DNA of 64,000 bases from Leptotrichia sp. oral taxon 215 str. W9775. GTDB lineage: Bacteria > Fusobacteriota > Fusobacteriia > Fusobacteriales > Leptotrichiaceae. Under the pieces are notes generated by a model. The model had not been told where the DNA came from, ran no database searches, and was given only the letters and a program-made list of their open reading frames with translations. The stretch spans positions 62,001 to 126,000 of the forward strand of contig NZ_KI272860.1 in the NCBI RefSeq assembly GCF_000469505.1, written 5' to 3'. Position 1 is the stretch's first letter; each line of letters begins with the position of its first letter. Positions 60,290-64,000 of the stretch are shown one piece after another. Position numbers and translations under genes: made by a program.

Positions 60290-60841
60290 TTAATTATTAT
60301 CATTAAATAGAATTATCCCACCTGCTACCAATACAGCACCACCAACAGCACCCACAACAAATGATTTTGCCACAAGTCCGCTTAACAATAATACTCCTCC
60401 AACTCCAGCTACGACCATACCTGTCTGTTTATAATTTATTGAATTATTTCTATTATTAGTTGTTTTCTGGAATCTTACTGAAGATTTATTAGTAGTATTT
60501 CCATTATTTGCTTTACTTCTATTTGAATTTACAGTTTTCCCAGCAAATAAATGCCTTCTAACTTTTATTAATAAATTCATTCTTTCTTTTGAAAAATTGA
60601 ACATTGAGTCTTTCAAAAGTTGTTTATAATATTCTTCTGTCCAATTTGATGCATTTAAATCCAATTTTTGATTATCTTGTTCTTTATAAAGAAAATTTCC
60701 TATATTTTCTTCTGCATATTTTAACATTTCTTCACCTTCATTTGATTTAGGTGCTACTGTAAAACTTGTATAAATTTGTGTTCTTATTTTATTAATATTT
60801 CCTTCACTAACTGTTTTTAAAAATTCTGAACTTAATGTCAT
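60290..60841 (-). CDS. Small membrane protein with C-terminal glycine-rich hairpin
   Basis: About 183 residues. A helical, soluble N-terminal part (to about 105) is followed by an Asn/Ser/Thr-rich linker (about 105-135) and two Gly/Val-rich hydrophobic segments (GMVVAGVGGVLLLSGLVAKS, FVVGAVGGAVLVAGGIILF). I do not recognise it. The combination of polar low-complexity linker and glycine hairpin echoes the N-terminal half of the ATPase encoded 11 bases downstream, so the two may interact in a membrane. The ATG at 60841 follows GGAG by eight bases. Confidence 0.65.
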   Translation of the reverse strand: MTLSSEFLKTVSEGNINKIRTQIYTSFTVAPKSNEGEEMLKYAEENIGNFLYKEQDNQKLDLNASNWTEEYYKQLLKDSMFNFSKERMNLLIKVRRHLFAGKTVNSNRSKANNGNTTNKSSVRFQKTTNNRNNSINYKQTGMVVAGVGGVLLLSGLVAKSFVVGAVGGAVLVAGGIILFNDNN

Positions 60842-60859
60842 TTTTGTCACTCCTTCTTA

Positions 60860-63223
60860 TTATATTTCTAAAATTCTATTTACTCTATTTTGAATATTTT
60901 CCAACCAAGCTAATTTATTGTTATTTTCATTAATTATATTTTCCAAATTATCATTTTTACTTGCAAATCCTTTTAATTCCTCTAATTTTTCATTCAATTT
61001 ACTATCTAACTTTTCTGCTTCTTTTTTAAAGTTTCTTTTAATCTTCTGGATTGTGTCATCTATATAATTATCTGTTTCATCTGAAATTTCCATAAAATGA
61101 TTAATTGGAGAACTGAAGTATCTCATAGCAAATTCCTCTCCTTTAACATATTTTATATCCTCATAAATTTCTTCTTCAGTATAATTAGGTTCCCAAAATT
61201 TCAACCAGCCAAAAAAACCGCTTTTTTTATAATTTTTTACTCTTCTAGTTCTTCCAGTAGCAACTCTCTTTTCTTTGGAAATACTTTCAAATATTTGATT
61301 TGCATCCATAGAATCTATCTCCCCTGAAATAAAATCCAATGGATCTATTTCAATATTTGCAATTTTGATATCTTCAGATAGTGATTTTAATTTATTTTTA
61401 TAACTTTTAACCAAATGATCATACATATTTTTTACTTTTTGTTTTACTGTTTCTTCTAATTTTATTTGTACTTTATTATCTAAATTCTTAGTTTTTGTCT
61501 CAAACTCCTTTGTTTTAGCTTTAATTTGATAATCTCTAAATTCTTGTCCTTGTTGTCCGTATATTATTTTTTGAATTTCTTGTTGAACATTTTCAAAAAT
61601 AGGTCTTATACTTTCTTTTATCTCACTACCATTTAGATTTTCTACTTCTTTCAAAAATTCTTTTCCACTTTTGGCATCATTCAATTTATTTTGTATTTCA
61701 TTAATAGCTTTCGTTATTTGTTCCTGTTTTTCTCTATTTAATAAAATTTCTTTTTTTACATTTTCAAACGATTTTGCACTTTCTAATTTTGAATGAAATG
61801 TTTCGTAAATATTTTTTATTTTAGCAGTTTTAGAATATTTTTCAACATAAAGTTTTATAGCTTCTTCAATAGAAATTATTCCAGAATGTATTAATGCTTC
61901 TTGTTTCATTCCTTCGGATTTTTCTTTTTTATCTTCACTAGAAATTAACACCTTTGCTTCTTCTATTTGTTTATCAAGCTTATTTTTCATACTAGGAGTT
62001 GATGGTGAATATTTTTCTAAATGAAATTCTTCATTTTTATTCATTTTTTTTACTCTATTAATAACATCTCTGACGTTATCATCCAGTTCATCAAGTTCAT
62101 CTTCAGTGTACCCTACAACTCTATAATTTTCTAAAATAGTTCTTATATCTAGTGCTGTTAAAGCTGAGGCTGGATATACATTAGGATTTTTTATTCCTTT
62201 ATCTTCTAGATATTTTTTAATTTTTTCTATAGAATTTTTAACACTATCCTCATCTTTTCTAAAATTGTCTAATTTATTTACAACAAATATATATCTATCT
62301 TTGGATTGTTTTCCTCCAACTTTCATACTATTAGCAACTTCTTCCAATAAATTACTATCATCCTTTACTCCCAGTTGAGTTGCATTTAAAACATATAATA
62401 TCAAAGTTTTTGATGTTTCATTCAAGTTTCTCATCGTCATTTTCTGGTGTTCAGAATCTCTTGAATTATTTGGCCCTGGAGTATCTACAAGTACTAATGA
62501 AGTATCGTTTGAAGTAACAAAAGGTATATCTCCATTTATTTCTATTCTTGAAACACTCGAATCAGAATTAAATCTTTCCATATCCTCTAATTTTAAATTA
62601 GCATTACTTATTATAAGATTATTGTTTTTGTCAAAGATTTTAGCTTCGAACACATCTTTGTCTTTATCTGTAATTTCTGTTACTATTGCAGTACATGCTT
62701 CCTGTTTTGCAGGCATTAATTTTTTTCTTAGTAATGCATTTATTAAAGTTGATTTACCTGCACTCATTGTTGCAATTACATTAACAGGGAATTTTTCACT
62801 TAATGCCATTTCAAAAGAATGTTTTAATGATTTATCATTTAATTCCTGAAAAGGACCATTTTGAATATCATAAAATATTTCTTCAATTGCTTTTTCTTTA
62901 TCACATAACTCTTGTACATTTTCATGTTTTATATTAATCTTTACGTTTTCTGGAAGAACTTTCCCATTTTCTGTTTCTATTCCTTCTCTTCTTGCAGTTT
63001 CAATAATAAATTCTAAATCTTCATAATCTAAATTAGTTCCTTTAAAAACAATTTCAAATTCTTCCTCTAAAGTGTTACATTCTTCAAATAAGATTTTTGG
63101 AAAACTCTCAATCCATTCCTGAAGTCTTTTATCAATTACATCTAACGATTTCAATTCCTTATCCTCTAACATGACTTCTGTTTCTACTTTATATGGATTA
63201 TATTTAATATACACTCTTTTCAT
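60860..63223 (-). CDS. Dynamin-like GTPase with N-terminal extension
   Basis: 787 residues. G1 ATMSAGKSTLINAL (about 151-164), G2 Thr178 in QEACTAIVTEI, G3 VDTPGPNN (246-253), G4 VVNKLDN (314-320). A long coiled-coil region (about 440-620, Lys/Glu-rich) and a helical tail follow, as in bacterial dynamins; a Trp/Phe-rich patch (GFFGWLKFWEPNYTEEE) may be the membrane-contacting paddle. Residues 1-110 are an unassigned extension. Bacterial dynamins remodel membranes, and pairs of them form LeoA/LeoBC (Eleos) defence systems. AAGGAGAG precedes the ATG; the stop is 18 bases before the next start. Confidence 0.8.
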   Translation of the reverse strand: MKRVYIKYNPYKVETEVMLEDKELKSLDVIDKRLQEWIESFPKILFEECNTLEEEFEIVFKGTNLDYEDLEFIIETARREGIETENGKVLPENVKINIKHENVQELCDKEKAIEEIFYDIQNGPFQELNDKSLKHSFEMALSEKFPVNVIATMSAGKSTLINALLRKKLMPAKQEACTAIVTEITDKDKDVFEAKIFDKNNNLIISNANLKLEDMERFNSDSSVSRIEINGDIPFVTSNDTSLVLVDTPGPNNSRDSEHQKMTMRNLNETSKTLILYVLNATQLGVKDDSNLLEEVANSMKVGGKQSKDRYIFVVNKLDNFRKDEDSVKNSIEKIKKYLEDKGIKNPNVYPASALTALDIRTILENYRVVGYTEDELDELDDNVRDVINRVKKMNKNEEFHLEKYSPSTPSMKNKLDKQIEEAKVLISSEDKKEKSEGMKQEALIHSGIISIEEAIKLYVEKYSKTAKIKNIYETFHSKLESAKSFENVKKEILLNREKQEQITKAINEIQNKLNDAKSGKEFLKEVENLNGSEIKESIRPIFENVQQEIQKIIYGQQGQEFRDYQIKAKTKEFETKTKNLDNKVQIKLEETVKQKVKNMYDHLVKSYKNKLKSLSEDIKIANIEIDPLDFISGEIDSMDANQIFESISKEKRVATGRTRRVKNYKKSGFFGWLKFWEPNYTEEEIYEDIKYVKGEEFAMRYFSSPINHFMEISDETDNYIDDTIQKIKRNFKKEAEKLDSKLNEKLEELKGFASKNDNLENIINENNNKLAWLENIQNRVNRILEI

Positions 63224-63261
63224 TTTATATTCTCTCCTTTTTTTATAATTATTTTATTTTC

Positions 63262-64000
63262 TTACATTTTTGATATTTTATTTTCTAATAAACTAATTCC
63301 AGAATTTTTTAATAACATTTCATATCTATCATTTTCTATCTTATCATTAGTTTTTTCATAATTATAGTATTTTGATAGATTCCAATATTCTTTTTTGAAT
63401 TTTCTAACCAATTCTTCCAACTCTTCCAGAGTATCTTCATCTTGTATTTCATTAAATATTTTTTGTTTAGCTAAATAACCTGCATGTGCAGATACTGGAC
63501 AAATTATAGGATTTTTAAAACCAATTTTTGTTAATTCTTTTTCCACATTTATTATTGTTTCATCAATTGAATCTTCTCCTTTCTTGAAATTGTCTAATTT
63601 ATTAATTACAAAAATAATATTATCATCTTTTTTATTTTCTAAAATATAATTTAAGCAATTGAAATTATCATTACTACTTATATTTTCTGCATTAAATACA
63701 TACAATAAAACATCATAATCTTTTTCTTTTATCTTTTCTTCTGTTATTGTTTTATCATTAGCTCTTAATGAAAAATTTACTCCTGGTGTATCTATAAGAC
63801 ATATTTTTTTCTTAAAATTTCTAAAATAACTCGAAACTAATATTTCATTTCCTATATTTTCTTCATTATTTTCTAACAATATTTTTTCTGTTGCGTTTAG
63901 AGAAAGTTCATTATCAAATTCATAAATTCTGTTATCTTCAAATGGTTTATTATAAATATAGTGTAATTTTTCTGTACAAGCTTCATTTGTTACTTTACTA
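63262..64000 (-). CDS. Second dynamin-like GTPase, 5' end beyond the window
   Basis: The frame is open to the right edge, about 246 codons, so the N-terminus with the P-loop is outside. Visible are G2-like VTNEACTEKLHYI near 63960, G3 CLIDTPGVNFS and G4 FVINKLDNFKKGED, closely similar to the downstream 787-aa protein (LDNF-K-ED-S in both). It ends soon after the G domain (LLENKISKM), so it is a short GTPase without the long stalk, perhaps a partner that heterodimerises. A TTG at 63879 is in frame but is not the real start. A 38-bp gap separates it from the next gene. Confidence 0.75.
   Translation of the reverse strand, partial: SKVTNEACTEKLHYIYNKPFEDNRIYEFDNELSLNATEKILLENNEENIGNEILVSSYFRNFKKKICLIDTPGVNFSLRANDKTITEEKIKEKDYDVLLYVFNAENISSNDNFNCLNYILENKKDDNIIFVINKLDNFKKGEDSIDETIINVEKELTKIGFKNPIICPVSAHAGYLAKQKIFNEIQDEDTLEELEELVRKFKKEYWNLSKYYNYEKTNDKIENDRYEMLLKNSGISLLENKISKM

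Noticed and set aside
48000..64000. Prophage or integrative element
   Set aside because: No integrase, terminase, capsid, portal, relaxase or attachment repeats are visible; the region is accessory but not demonstrably mobile.
1..64000. CRISPR array, tRNA, rRNA or insertion sequence
   Set aside because: I found no regularly spaced direct repeats, no cloverleaf with conserved TTCGA-type arm and no transposase; negative by eye only.

Overview
The window reads as chromosomal DNA of an AT-rich, diderm, fermentative bacterium. The best guess is a Fusobacteriota member of the Leptotrichia type. The reasons are a very low GC content, outer-membrane proteins (FadL/OmpP1 and OmpA types), sucrose-6-phosphate hydrolase plus glycogen phosphorylase, and Firmicute-like housekeeping genes (DisA, RadA, YqhQ, type II fatty-acid synthesis). 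The genus is inference. Nearly all genes lie on the minus strand; the exceptions are htpX, one small membrane protein and a tiny ORF.

Layout. 1-4.5 kb: partial MocA-type oxidoreductase, dipeptidase PepD, protease SppA. 4.7-12.8 kb: a long minus-strand unit (B3/4-domain protein, ScrB, RsmB, a CCA-adding enzyme fused to Nudix, a cysteine-desulfurase-like enzyme, YedE, DUF3343); the last three look like a selenium/sulfur set. 12.9-22.2 kb: FadL porin, DUF1858 protein, glycogen phosphorylase, Dgt, YggT, PgsA and PNPase, with a long near-perfect RNA hairpin at the 5' end of the pnp transcript. 22.4-23.3 kb: small membrane protein and a compact locus resembling a type I toxin-antitoxin module. 23.3-29.2 kb: two unrecognised proteins, Dus, two M48 proteases, OmpA. 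29.4-34.2 kb: TroR-TroABCD metal uptake with a DtxR-type operator. 34.2-38.3 kb: an operon of four Cys-less HMA-like domains around a P-type ATPase. 38.4-47.9 kb: YqhQ, DisA, RadA, CoaD, Rnc, FabF, AcpP, FabD, FabH, L32.

48-64 kb is accessory. It holds a permuted-papain protein, a GTPase with a DUF697-like tail, a PPP-type phosphatase, an orphan gene behind a palindromic promoter and a leader terminator, an AAA/PD-(D/E)XK protein, a lipoprotein/membrane-protein pair, and finally an operon running off the right edge. That operon encodes two dynamin-like GTPases, a small membrane protein, a 1082-aa HerA-type ATPase with an odd N-terminal half, a DNA/RNA non-specific endonuclease and a likely immunity protein. 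It is the best candidate here for an undescribed conflict, defence or toxin-delivery system.

Many promoters can be read directly (TTGNNN, 17 bp, TATAAT), as can intrinsic terminators. Several terminators share an AACTGT-type core, and three accessory genes share one near-identical promoter cassette. I see no rRNA, tRNA, CRISPR array, insertion sequence or prophage.
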